Positions 1 through 10,117 of a DNA stretch of 64,000 nt are shown here, in pieces. The notes below the pieces were generated by a model. That model searched no databases, was not told where the DNA came from, and worked only from the letters and a program-made list of their open reading frames with translations. Both the position numbers and the translations under genes were made by a program. The stretch covers positions 9,939,855 through 10,003,854 of the forward strand of contig CM069449.1 in the NCBI GenBank assembly GCA_035610835.1, in the 5' to 3' direction. The DNA comes from Ophiura sarsii (Eukaryota; Echinodermata; Ophiuroidea; Amphilepidida; Ophiuridae). Positions within the stretch are counted from its first letter, which is position 1; the number at the start of each line of letters is the position of its first letter.

Positions 1-72
1 ATATGATTCCTTGATGATACTCGTGACCTGTTCTCGAGCCCGTTCTTTATACAGACATGGGGAGATTAGACA

Positions 73-214
73 TGTGTCTCACACTCGAAGCTCGGGTGTT
101 CCCCAAGTTCAAGTGTATTATATAATGTGTCTTTTATTTCAGCTTCTATAAGAAGATGCTGATGCGGAATTATAAATGCTTTATTCGCGTTTGAGTATGC
201 GAAATAGAGAATAA
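73..214. repeat. 142-bp direct repeat, copy 1
   Basis: This block recurs at 542-683, 469 bases downstream, in the same orientation and apparently without a mismatch. It begins TGTGTCTCACACTCG and ends GAGAATAA. Two identical direct repeats around a 327-base interior fit a miniature terminal-repeat retrotransposon or the split direct repeats of Ngaro/Penelope-like elements. I see no clear target duplication, primer-binding site or polypurine tract, so the class is undecided. Confidence 0.8.
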
Positions 215-541
215 ATATATTTATAATAGTAGTGAAGTAATCGATTTTGAAGAAGTGTTTTGCAGGTGTGACGTAATGCGAGGTGTAGTGGACCGTAGCG
301 ATGGTAGATAGGGCACAGACCTAGTTCGGAGTGCAGCGCAGCAGACAGATTTACAGACAGATGTGGTGGGAAGGAGTACAAGACCAGACTGTATAGGTGG
401 GGTATGTGTGTTGGTTTAGCCAAGATCAGAGGGATATGCTCAGGTAAAGGACGGTTGTAGTTCTTAGGATGGTTAAGAGGTGGATGGCCGGGGTAAGTCG
501 GATAATTCTTTGTTTCTACCCCGGGGTCTCTACACGTCTGC
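215..541. other. interior between the 142-bp direct repeats
   Basis: This 327-base stretch separates the two identical repeats. The minus strand is open from inside copy 2 to inside copy 1 (about 172 codons, 699-181), with a proline- and histidine-rich middle. That frame has no ATG at its upstream end (it opens at GTG) and matches no family I know. It may be the decayed end of a retroelement ORF or chance. Confidence 0.3.
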
Positions 542-683
542 TGTGTCTCACACTCGAAGCTCGGGTGTTCCCCAAGTTCAAGTGTATTATATAATGTGTC
601 TTTTATTTCAGCTTCTATAAGAAGATGCTGATGCGGAATTATAAATGCTTTATTCGCGTTTGAGTATGCGAAATAGAGAATAA
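542..683. repeat. 142-bp direct repeat, copy 2
   Basis: Identical partner of 73-214. It runs directly into the inverted 47-bp satellite, which starts at the base after GAGAATAA. That abrupt junction suggests the repeat end is a real element boundary. Confidence 0.8.
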
Positions 684-1240
684 CAACATTGTTGTACACT
701 TATCCAATCTGCTATCTACTGAAGATAGTACCATTGTTGTATATACTTATCCATTCTGCTATCTAGAAGATATATAGTAACAATAGATAGTAACATTGTT
801 ACAATCTAGAACAGTGGTTCTCAACCTTTTTGGCCCACGACCCCTTTTGACATTCTTGGTCAGTACCGTGACTACCCCCACCCCCCCAAAAAAAAACAAC
901 ACCCAATGACAAAAAACAACCTGATTTATTTGAAACTGCTTAGTAATATGATGCGAGCATATCGAGCCGGAAATTTAGAATTTTTGAAAGTTTCTTTTAG
1001 GGGTCTAAGCCTTTTTAGAGCGAAATATTAAAATGGTTCCCCAAAAAGCTATAATTATGACCCCTTCATGACCCCCTGGAAAACCCCCAAACGACCCCCA
1101 GGTTGAGAACCCCTGATCTAGAAGATAGTAACATTGTTGTATATACTTATCCAATCTGCTATCTACTGAAGATAGTAACATTGTTGTATACAGCATATCT
1201 AGAAGATAGTAACGTTGTATATACAGCATATACCTCCAGT
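684..1240 (-). repeat. 47-bp satellite, inverted cluster
   Basis: Degenerate monomers of the satellite that forms the large arrays at 12.6-18.6 kb appear here in reverse orientation (GCTATCTACTGAAGATAG followed by TAACATTGTTGTATA). The cluster is split by a hAT-type element at 812-1115. Several monomers are shortened in the palindromic core, for example TATCTAGAAGATA. Confidence 0.85.
812..1115. mobile_element. hAT-type non-autonomous element (304 bp)
   Basis: Terminal inverted repeats CAGTGGTTCTCAACCT (left) and AGGTTGAGAACCCCTG (right) are flanked by a perfect 8-bp target duplication ATCTAGAA at 804-811 and 1116-1123. An 8-bp duplication with CAG...CTG ends is diagnostic of the hAT superfamily. 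The interior is rich in C-runs (ACTACCCCCACCCCCCC) and has no transposase. It landed inside a 47-bp satellite monomer. Confidence 0.9.
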
Positions 1241-1418
1241 GCGACATCAATACCAATAACAGAGAGGTACGATTTGTTTGAAAATGCTGTATCATAAGTG
1301 GCAGAGAAGGTTGTTGGTAAATGTAAACCATGTGGGATGCCGATTTGGGTGACAGACAGAACCAAGCAAATAAACACAGAGATGGATGGTAGAAGGTATC
1401 TACAATCCAAATCTCGAG

Positions 1419-1473
1419 AGTCCAGAAAAAGATGGAGGGAGGCTTTTAAGCCTCCTCCATCTTTTTCTGGACT
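1419..1473. repeat. short hairpin 1 (26-27 bp arms)
   Basis: Arms 1419-1445 and 1448-1473 are reverse complements except for one extra G in the left arm; the spacer is two bases. It is followed at once by a second, unrelated hairpin. Confidence 0.85.
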
Positions 1474-1515
1474 GACTCGTTCAGACAGGTATTAAAATAC
1501 CTGTCTGAACGAGTC
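1474..1515. repeat. short hairpin 2 (20 bp arms, perfect)
   Basis: Arms 1474-1493 and 1496-1515 are perfect reverse complements with a 2-base spacer. The left arm begins GACTCGTTCAGACAGG. It abuts hairpin 1 with no gap and sits exactly at the upstream edge of the LINE reading frame. Confidence 0.9.
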
Positions 1516-1931
1516 GTAAAACTGACGAATTGGCAATGCTGAACACGCAAATGGAAGAACTCCGATTGGAAGACATGAAAGGTGACTACACTACCACATG
1601 GAAAATTATCCATGATCTCTCAGAGAAAGATCAAAAGCCGAGCATCAAGATTAAGAAAAGAGATGGTACGTCCCCTACAAGTGACAAAGATCTGCTTGCA
1701 GAATGGAAGGTATACTTCAGCTCTCTGCTCAATAATATCAATGGTCAAACACCATCTGATCTGCCCAAGCCTGCGGATCATGACTTGCCAATCCAACATC
1801 ATCCACCTACACACGAGGAGACTCTGAAAGCCATACGCCAGATAAAAAACAACAAGGCAGCAGGTCTTGACTACTGTGCGATCACATCAGAAGCACTCCA
1901 GAGTGGCGGTTATAAATATATCATCGCTTAA
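1516..1931 (+). pseudogene. LINE reverse-transcriptase fragment (N-terminal region)
   Basis: About 130 codons are open. The frame carries TDELAMLNTQMEELRLED, WKIIHDLS and LLAEWKVYFSSLLNN, then AIRQIKNNKAAGLD followed by EALQSGG. This order is the linker and start of the reverse-transcriptase domain in non-LTR retrotransposons, where K-N-N-K-A-x-G-x-D is RT motif 1. The endonuclease upstream and the catalytic YxDD region downstream are missing. Homology stops about position 1905, where unrelated AT-rich sequence follows. The upstream edge coincides with two back-to-back hairpins. It is a dead partial copy; the clade (RTE- or CR1-like) cannot be decided by eye. Confidence 0.8.
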
Positions 1932-2199
1932 ATTGGATTTGAAAAGGCATTTTAAGATTAAAAACAGCACAATTTAGGCATAGACAATAAAATTCTTTTA
2001 ATAACAACTATTTTCAATATCGATTCTTTGATAAATTTGAGGTCAAAGTTGTGTTTTTGTTGAACCAAAACGTTAGGGAAGTTGAAGAGATTTGAACGCT
2101 TAAAATTGTATACGCCTAGGCACATATCATTATCATTGTTCTTTCAAAGATTATTTTTTTGTTAAAAAAGTACTAATGTTTGGCAAGTAGAAGAGATTT
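1932..2199. other. AT-rich stretch, no gene seen
   Basis: No open frame. A short phrase (GAAGAGATTTG followed by A/C-ACGC) appears twice, near 2085 and 2190, hinting at an old repeat. Confidence 0.4.
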
Positions 2200-2541
2200 G
2201 CACGCCTACAGGGGTCAAACTCGCTAGTCAAAAGGGTCGCTTGTCATAATGGTCACTAGTCATAAGGGTCGCTAGTCATAAACCCTAGCCCTAACCCTAA
2301 CCATACCCTACCCCCAACCCTAACCCTAAACCTAACCCTAAACCTACCCTAACCCTACCCTAAACCTAACCATAACCCTAAGATACTTTTATGACTAGCG
2401 CACTTGTGGTAGGCCTATAGGAAAAGACACGTTATGACTAGCGACCCTTTTGACTAGGGGTCTTGACTAGCATTGACTAGCGGGTAGACCCCGCCTACAG
2501 ATATAATTGATTAGCGGGTAGACCCCGCCTACAGATATAAT
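2200..2541. mobile_element. foldback unit with telomere-like core
   Basis: Left flank: four tandem variants of GGGTCGCTAGTCATAA (2218-2280). Right flank: the same words inverted, TTATGACTAGCGAC (about 2388-2450). The centre is degenerate CCCTAA. The right side ends with a 31-bp tandem duplication carrying AGCGGGTAGACCCCGCC at about 2480-2541. The arrangement suggests a foldback mobile element that contains telomere-like repeats rather than a chromosome end. Confidence 0.6.
2281..2391. repeat. interstitial telomere-like (CCCTAA)n tract
   Basis: About 18 degenerate hexamers with CCCTAA, CCATAA, AACCTA and CCCTAC variants. The hexamer is the reverse complement of TTAGGG. Interruptions show it is not a functional telomere. 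Confidence 0.9.
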
Positions 2542-2599
2542 TGTTTTGGGGTTTTGGTGGTGTTTTTTAAAAATGTAATAGAATGGCACTCTTGAAGTG

Positions 2600-2956
2600 T
2601 TAGCTATCTGTTAGGCATTTTAACGACGCCTGTTTTACGCCTGTTACAGACTGGCCTGTTCAGACGACGCTGGCCACGGGTCTCGGATTACCCAATATGG
2701 CAACTATCGGGAGTGCACCATTTTGAAATATTTTTAACAGTCATCGCCCGGTTAACGATGAAAATAATTTTTAAAATAGCATTTACAATGGAGTTGGTTA
2801 GCCAACTCCAACGGTTTTGGATTGGAATAAGATTCTTCTAATTATGATGAATTTTTCAAAATGATAAGATACATTCGCGATTACGTGTTATTCCAATACA
2901 AATTCAACATTTAGCTGTCGCGTGGCCACCGTCGTCTGGGCCTGTTAAAATGATCC
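2600..2956. repeat. imperfect inverted-repeat unit
   Basis: GGCCTGTTCAGACGACGCTG with GGCCACG near 2650-2678 is answered by GTGGCCACCGTCGTCTGGGC near 2921-2941 in reverse complement. A MITE-like foldback is likely. The phrase GTTAGGCATTTTAACGAC here also occurs in the following tandem duplication, so the two may be one composite. Confidence 0.5.
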
Positions 2957-3384
2957 ATAAACGCCACCAGCGGCCCGATTATAGAATAAGTTAGGCATTT
3001 TCACTCGCGTCTATAAAACCTACTGTTTTATTATAGTCAAGTTAGGCATTTTAACGACACCATCCTGAAACGGAATTCACCTCAAGAGATTCTCAGACAG
3101 TGTACTGCGCTAAGAGTCTTCGTTAGCTCTCGCTACGCTCATCACAGCTCCGTACCAGAGATAGGCCTACATAAACGCCACCAGCGGCCCGATTATAGAA
3201 TAAGTTAGGCATTTTCACTCGCGTCTATAAAACCTACTGTTTTATTATAGTCAAGTTAGGCATTTTAACGACACCATCCTGAAACGGAATTCACCTCAAG
3301 AGATTCTCAGACAGTGTACTGCGCTAAGAGTCTTCGTTAGCTCTCGCTACGCTCATCACAGCTCCGTACCAGAGATAGGCCTAC
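2957..3384. repeat. 214-bp tandem duplication
   Basis: Unit 1 is 2957-3170 and unit 2 is 3171-3384. They look identical base for base and are directly adjacent. Each starts ATAAACGCCACCAGCGG and ends AGATAGGCCTAC. Perfect identity means either a very recent duplication or an assembly duplication. Confidence 0.9.
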
Positions 3385-3436
3385 ATCGGTTTAAATCAGG
3401 ACTCAAAACATTCATATTGCTGCTTATATGCTTATA

Positions 3437-3968
3437 CAGTCATCACAACAAGTAACTGACCAGGTAATAAATGGGCTGATAACTCTAAAAGTATAACTCC
3501 TACATAAACATATTAAATTATAAACATGTTGAAAAAATTCTCTTCTTGAATTTGAGATATAACACGCTAAGAATCAAGTCTGATTTTCATTTTCACATTT
3601 TCATTTTCAACTCAGACCGGCAAATTATTGATTACGGGTAGTGGTTTAGTGCCAATTCACCCGTCGATGGCCTGGTTGTTGGATAGTCGGCCGGTGGCAT
3701 TGTTACGGTTGATCAATACGGGACACACGCTTTACCTGTCATACTCTCCCCGTGATGAAAAGAAAATGTTAAAATGAAAATCAGACTTGCCCTAACGTTT
3801 GGGATCGTAACTTCCTTATTAATCAACTATTCTTAGCGTGTAATATCTCAAATTCAAGAAGAGAAATTTCTCAACAACTTTATAATTAGATATATTTATG
3901 TAGGAGTAATATACCTTTAGAGTTAGCAGCATGTTTATTACCTGGTCAGTTACTTATTGTGATGACTG
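3437..3968. mobile_element. foldback MITE, TA target (532 bp)
   Basis: Ends are CAGTCATCACAACAAGTAAC and its near complement GTTACTTATTGTGATGACTG, flanked by TA on both sides (3435-3436, 3969-3970). The arms pair for roughly 200 bases each. No coding capacity. A second copy is at 7205-8856. TA duplication suggests the Tc1/mariner group, but the family itself is not one I can name. Confidence 0.8.
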
Positions 3969-3970
3969 TA

Positions 3971-5104
3971 TGTATATGACATGCAGCTTTATGTACCTGT
4001 TTTCTTTTACATTTTGTTTACTGCTTTAACAAATGCTATTGATTTCATAATCAATTGAAATTATATATAATTGTTTTTGATTTTTATGTTTAAGAGCAAG
4101 ATTTGATTCAGATATCATTATATTTCGGGTTTTTCTTTCACATTCTGTGCTTTCAAATGCTGTCGTCTTTGTTTGATTCACTGTTGCGTTCTTGTTAGAT
4201 ATTGTGCTTGGATTATATTCTGTTGCTAGAAAAAATGACGCATAAGAGCTTATTTATTATTAGTTTTTTTTCTTCTGCATTTACACTTTACATCTAAATA
4301 AATAAAAAGTATAATAAATCACATTTAGTGCAGCTTATGTGGGTAAAAGTGTTGTCTTTTGAAATCATGTGCTAAAACCTCCCTTCCGCTTTTGTGTGCA
4401 GGCCCAAAGGCCCTTGCAAATCGTTGCCACATTTCTATAGACTCCTTCTAAAGAGAAACAGGCGGCTCTTGAAAAACTGAAATATAACGATTTGATAGCT
4501 TTCACTTGAAACTGGACTAGTCATCGGAACCCTCTATAATACAAGTCCGACAAAATACCATCCTGGGACTATACCCTTCAATCAGCACGGTCCCTGGTGG
4601 CGAGTGTGTATCATGCTATACCCTTCAATCAGCACGGTCCCGGTGGCGAGTGTGTATCATGGCGCAATGAAAGCAATGTACTATCATCACCACCCGACCG
4701 ATATTCTTTTGCTGAATTTCTTTAATTAAACTGCAAGTGTTCGAGTGAAGTACACCTGTTTCAGATGCATGCAATATCAAAGTGTGAGTGTAAAATAGGA
4801 TGTAGGGCATAACCCATATGTGTGCTGGTTAGGCCTATATCAAGCAAGGAGTTGGTTATATTTTGAGATGTACCAATATATTTTGAAAAACAAAGTAACT
4901 TCTTTGTGGATGCGAGGAGACTGTTTGCACGTCCTATGCTGTTTACAAAAACAATAATTCCTGTAGGCTAAACAAAATTGTTCATGGTTTCAATGGCAAG
5001 ACCATGAAGTAAAACAGAGAGGTAAATGCACGTGCCTATTCACTGAAAATATAAATTAGAACAAATAGTTTTAGCCTTGTAAGAAACTCAAAGTGGAAGA
5101 GCTA
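3971..5104. other. non-coding stretch
   Basis: AT-rich, with no supported gene. It contains only a 47-bp tandem duplication at 4569-4661. Confidence 0.5.
4569..4661. repeat. 47-bp tandem duplication
   Basis: CTATACCCTTCAATCAGCAC with the rest of the unit occurs at 4569-4615 and again at 4616-4661, differing by one deleted T. Confidence 0.9.
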
Positions 5105-5106
5105 TA

Positions 5107-6968
5107 GGGGAATATGGGGCAACTGGACCGTGGGGCAAGTGGTCCGAAATGAAGGATTTTGTAATTGTATGGACATACTGCTTTCTTTTGACTTTTGTTG
5201 ATACTTGACATATATCCTTACCTTCTACAATCCAAAACATTTGGAACTTTAGGGTATTTACATGATGTGATTTTTCTCCAGATCTTTGAAGCCAACTCCT
5301 TGAGTGACGGATTGAAAATTCACAGATAGTATGGGCGATATATGAAGATGGGTTTAGATCATGTTTAATGTACTTTATATGATTGACAGATATGCAACAG
5401 TAAATATATCCCGAAAATATACATGCAGTACACAGTCGTCTTAAGATTCTAGGTGCATATTGCATTTGATGGGTGCTGTAGTGTGCTTAGGGATTTTCCG
5501 AAATATGATTAAAACCATAGATTGTGGTTGAAATGACCGTAAAATGGCGCATATTGCTAACTTGGGACATTGGTGGTGATAATTGGATCAATATTATCAT
5601 TTAAAGAATGCTTCAACTATGACGGGTATTCATTTGGTAGAGTTATTCGTTCATGAATTTGCAAATAACAAAGTACACCATTTCTTATTTTATCTAAAGA
5701 CACTCGTCTACTTGTAGGACCCGAAAGCCGTAATATTTGCGAATTCAAAGATACTCGCTGGCTACAGAAATCTGTGTAACAAAAATGCAGTTTTGCCTTT
5801 TTTTCTGAAATGTATTGGAGTTATTGATTGTTTTGACAAGTGGTGGTATGTTTTAAAACATTTTGGCGTAACATTTATTACGTCACAGGCGTGTTTGAAT
5901 AATGTTTCATCTCGACAAAGTGCTACGTCATTTGTTGGGGCAAGTGGTCCGAAGGGGTATGGGGCAACTGGTCCGCCTGCAAAAACTTAATCAAAATTGT
6001 AAAATTCATTTTGAAAATTAGTTGTTAGTGTCTATAAAACATGACTCGGTATTGAAATGTGAATAGAATATGAAATAATTCACATTCTTTCTAGTTCTTA
6101 GACATTTTGGGGCATTTTGGGTCTAATACCACTATTTCTGATATTGAAGGATTACAATATGACATGAAATGGCTTTAGAATGGTTTAAAACCTCGGTATT
6201 ATGAATTACATCTTTATTGTATTTTAAATGGTGTCTGTAAAGGTATTTGCTATGACGAAATATCATGATTTATGTATTTTATCCACTGCTTTTTGTGTAT
6301 ATTAACCGTTGGGTCATCATTGTCATATTGACTAACTTCCCCTGTAACATGAAAAGCTGGCTAAATATCAAGATGGTTTATTATAAGTACTGAATGATGA
6401 TTATATGAAGTAAATAAAATCATTAAAGACAGGGGTATATATAGACAAATGTATGGGGCGTCTGAATATCACAACCATGTAACCATTTAACTATATATTA
6501 TAGGTTCATACCGTTTTATCTAATAAACGTGCAGTCAAAAATTGCGCTTGCTTTGTGCACCATTAGTATTACTGGTTTTTACACGTTTACCACGAAAACT
6601 GTATAAAACATGGGTTTCATGAGACCTGTATCCTTTTTACTTTTACACGTTAAATAATATGGAATGAGTTTGTAAAGAAAATACTGCCTAGTTACCGTGT
6701 TTTCAATCAATGATTTCTGTGTATTCTAACCGTTGGAACATATTGGACCAGTTGCCCCAATGATGGGGTAACTGGTCCGTGCCAAGTAAAGTTTTTAGTT
6801 AGTGGTCATTGACCTTTTGTTTGGATATTTTTTAACATTGATTATATGTTATATGTAAACAGTTTTACATGGGTGATATTTTTATAGCAATTCCATAAAT
6901 ATTTACACGAGCTTTAAGATTTTATATCATGAAATATGCTTAAACGGACCAGTTGCCCCATCCTCCCC
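5107..6968. mobile_element. 1.86-kb TA-flanked element, GGGGCAACTGG family
   Basis: Left end GGGGAATATGGGGCAACTGG and right end, in reverse complement, GGGGAGGATGGGGCAACTGG, with TA at 5105-5106 and 6969-6970. The same GGGGCAAnTGGTCCG word recurs just inside the left end (5131) and as internal pairs at 5937-5976 and 6745-6780, in both orientations. The longest open frame inside is about 65 codons and no transposase is visible, so it is non-autonomous. The TA duplication fits Tc1/mariner-type transposition. Confidence 0.7.
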
Positions 6969-7169
6969 TAACTTATAAGCGAGATATTTATAAAGAAGAC
7001 CGAAGAAAAAAAGGAAGCTCCATGAAATTATGACATTATATATCTCAATTTGATATTGGCCTTTCCCAAGAGAGGTGCCCTTTCCCTGTGCCCCCTTCCG
7101 TCCCTCCCCTTAGGACTGGTACACCCCAGCAAAATGAATACGGGAGGATGGAAAAGCTTGCAAATTATC

Positions 7170-7204
7170 AATTTTTACTGAAGATAGCAAAAGATAGCAA
7201 CATA
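7170..7204. repeat. 47-bp satellite fragment
   Basis: ACTGAAGATAGCAAAAGATAGCAACATATAC is the palindromic half of the satellite monomer, joined directly to the foldback MITE that follows. Confidence 0.5.
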
Positions 7205-8856
7205 TACTAGTCATCACAATAAGTAACTGACCAGGTAATAAACATGCTGATAACTCTTAAAGTATAACTCCTACATAAACTTATTTTATAATAAAATGAG
7301 AAATTTCTCTTCTTGCATTTAAGATATGACACGCTAATAATGGTTGATCAATGAAAAAGTTACGATCCCAAACGTTAGGGCAAGTCCGATTTTCATTTTA
7401 ACATTTTCTTTTCAACACGGGGAGAGTATGACAGGTAAAGCGTGTGTGCCGTATTGATCAACCGTAACAATGCCACCGACCGGCCGACTACAGCGTGTCC
7501 CAAAAAACTGGGTTCAAAAGTTTGCGAGCTTATAACTTAAAAAGTAGGAAACATGGATAGATCATATTTAGGGATATCAAACAAAATATACCTGACCTTA
7601 ATTGGTTAAACGCTGTGATTAATGCAATATAAACTTTTTGAAATACAAAGATTTTAATAGAGCGTGGTAAAAACCCATTTGTCCCACTTTTCAAGGAACC
7701 TCCCGACGTGTTGCAATTGCGCATTGTTGTGACTTTATCACAAAGTTTTGCCTTTGCATTCATTCTTTACAAAGACTAAGGTAGTAAACAAAATCATATT
7801 GGTCATATTGCAATAATACAAGTTCATTATTTACATAAACATTAAAACAAAATGTTCTCTGTTATAGTCCGAGTTATTGTTAAGTTCCTTCGGAGAATAA
7901 ACCCCATGCCGGGAATACTGCACATAGCGCAGCGCACATGTTCTACCGAAACCAGACACAATTAGGCAAGATATCAAAATTGAGTTAGTAATTTATTATT
8001 AAAGTAGAGATCTTCAGCTTTACAGTGGTACCTCTCTTTTTTTAATCGGACTTCCCAAAGCGGAGCTACATCATTTTCAATTTCATCTTTTACGGTCTTT
8101 ATGAAACTCCAAACTGAGATATCGCCCTTTAAAGTTACTAGAACTAGGCTTTTTATTAGAACTAGGCTTTTTTAAATCACTGAAACATACATTTAATCTG
8201 AATCTTTCACAATATTGTTATAAACACTTACACTCTGAAGATTAATTATTTACCAGAAACTTAAATTCCCCCACAAATCACCCCAATTATGTTTTGGGCT
8301 ATTTCTCAGTTTGGAGCTCTGCCCAATTCCGTCTGGTTTCGGTAGATCACGTTACAGTTTCATGCGATGCAACGCACGGATGGTTTATTCCTTAAATCGG
8401 GACAAGTGGGTTCTGACCACGCTCTATTCAAATCTTTGTATTTCAAAAAGCTTACATTGGATTGGTCTCCGAATTTACCACATTAAGGTCAGGTATATTT
8501 TATATCCTAAAATATAAACTATCCAGGTTTCCTACATACTTATTTCGTTATAAGCTCGCAAACTTTTGAACCCAGTTTTTTGGGACACGCTGTATCTAAC
8601 ACAGGTCATCGACGGGTGAATTGCCGGTCTGAGTCCCTGTGTTGAAAATGAAAATGTGAAAATGAAAATCAGACTTGACAGTACATTTGGGATTGTAGCT
8701 TACTTAATAATCAGCCATTCTTAGCGTGTACTATCTCAAATTCAAGAAGAGAAAATTGTCAACATGTTTATAATTTAATATGTTTATGTAGGAGTTATAC
8801 CTTTAGAGTTATCAGTACATTTATTACATGGTCAGTTACTTCTTGTGATGACTGTA
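7205..8856. mobile_element. second copy of the CAGTCATCAC foldback MITE, split by an insertion
   Basis: The left half (7205-7488) and right half (8595-8856) together match the element at 3437-3968, including the phrase CGGGGAGAGTATGACAGG and the terminal TGTGATGACTG. The left terminus has one extra base (CTAGTCATC). The central interruption is a separate TA-flanked element. Without it the copy is about 550 bp, as expected. Confidence 0.8.
7491..8592. mobile_element. nested element with CAGCGTGTCCC ends (1102 bp)
   Basis: Terminal repeats start CAGCGTGTCCCAAAAAACTG and run about 45 bases nearly perfectly. They then continue as diverged arms for more than 150 bases, with shared landmarks such as AATAGAGCGTGGT and CTACCGAAACCAGAC. 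TA flanks lie at 7489-7490 and 8593-8594. Tc1/mariner-type by its TA and CAG ends. Open frames are short (about 77 and 68 codons) and lie inside the arms, so no transposase is present. Inserted into the older foldback MITE. Confidence 0.8.
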
Positions 8857-10113
8857 TAGCGAGCTAATAGGTGGCGTATGGTTGATTATACAGGATCGGC
8901 AAATAATTATGACAAATATTATGATAAAAGTAATATCGGTGCAATATTGTAAACTTAGGTTAGAGACGCAAATTGGCGCTCTGGATAAAGACACTTTAAA
9001 TATACGTCGCTGTCATCGAATAGAGAAAAGAAGTTTTTATTTTATAAAAAGGAATGTATTTAGTGATTTTTGCCAATTTGTCAACTAAAATGATGCATGA
9101 TATCGCAAGTTATTTAAATATTAATCTGTATTATGTTCAATTTATGGAAGCCAGCATATGCCCTGATTGATGGAAACACTGTATAAGTATGCAGTGTATT
9201 TTGAATAAAACCTATAATTTTCACAACTTTTTAAGATTGAAACATCTTTGAGACCAGCCAGATTCATTCTCAGCACGCGTCTCTATTTGGTTGGAATACT
9301 GCCCTCTATCTCAGGATCTTGAACATTGAACCTTTCTGGAGTATATTTATTTCTAGCAATTGACTATTAAAATGTGTTTTATGCTAGGTTTTTCTGATGA
9401 AACTCTTTCTATACTGATGATTTTCCCTTACTACCAATATTTGATGTGTTTCGAAAATCATTTGAAACGTGCATGGGCTGCATGTACAGCTATTATTAGC
9501 TATGTATGATTCTTATTGACATTTATAAATTAAATAAATTAAAGTAAATTGTTTGTATATATTTTACTTCTTTTTCATTGTATTTTAAAGACGCATTCAC
9601 CAAGTTGGCGGATGCCACTGTTCTGAAAGTATATGTCCGAATAAATAAATAGTACATAAATAATAAGCCAAAACTATTATTATTGCAAAAAACAAACATT
9701 TTAATCAAAACATGGATTTACGATGCATGTAAGCTCGTACTGTTCCTAATGCCCGTTAAAGCTTCTTATTGTTACGTTTATTGATAGCAAGATCAATAAA
9801 AACGATGGACGAACATAAATGCTTAAGAAAGTTGAAACAAAACCAAAAGGCTGATGAATTCTTCATTTATTTTTTCCCTCAACAAATTGAAACATAGGCG
9901 TATATAGACCACCCCCTATGGCTGTTTATAGCCCTCGGATTTTCAGCACGTGACTCAGCAATATAAAACTCCATTAGTCTGGGTTGTCTGGGATATCTCT
10001 TATTGGAGTGTATGTTGAAATTGCTATTTCTGAACATTAAATGAAAGCCGGCAATCGAGATCAGCTGAGGCAAAGTCAGTGGTGTTGCATTGCAATTCCT
10101 AAAACATTGGATA
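8857..10113. other. AT-rich stretch, no gene or repeat identified
   Basis: About 1.25 kb with no long frame, no inverted ends and no copy elsewhere in the window that I recognise. Confidence 0.5.
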
Positions 10114-10117
10114 TTAA

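Noticed and set aside
181..699. 172-codon minus-strand open frame at the left edge
   Set aside because: It begins at GTG, runs from one 142-bp repeat into the other and matches no family. Treated as part of the repeat element, not as a gene.
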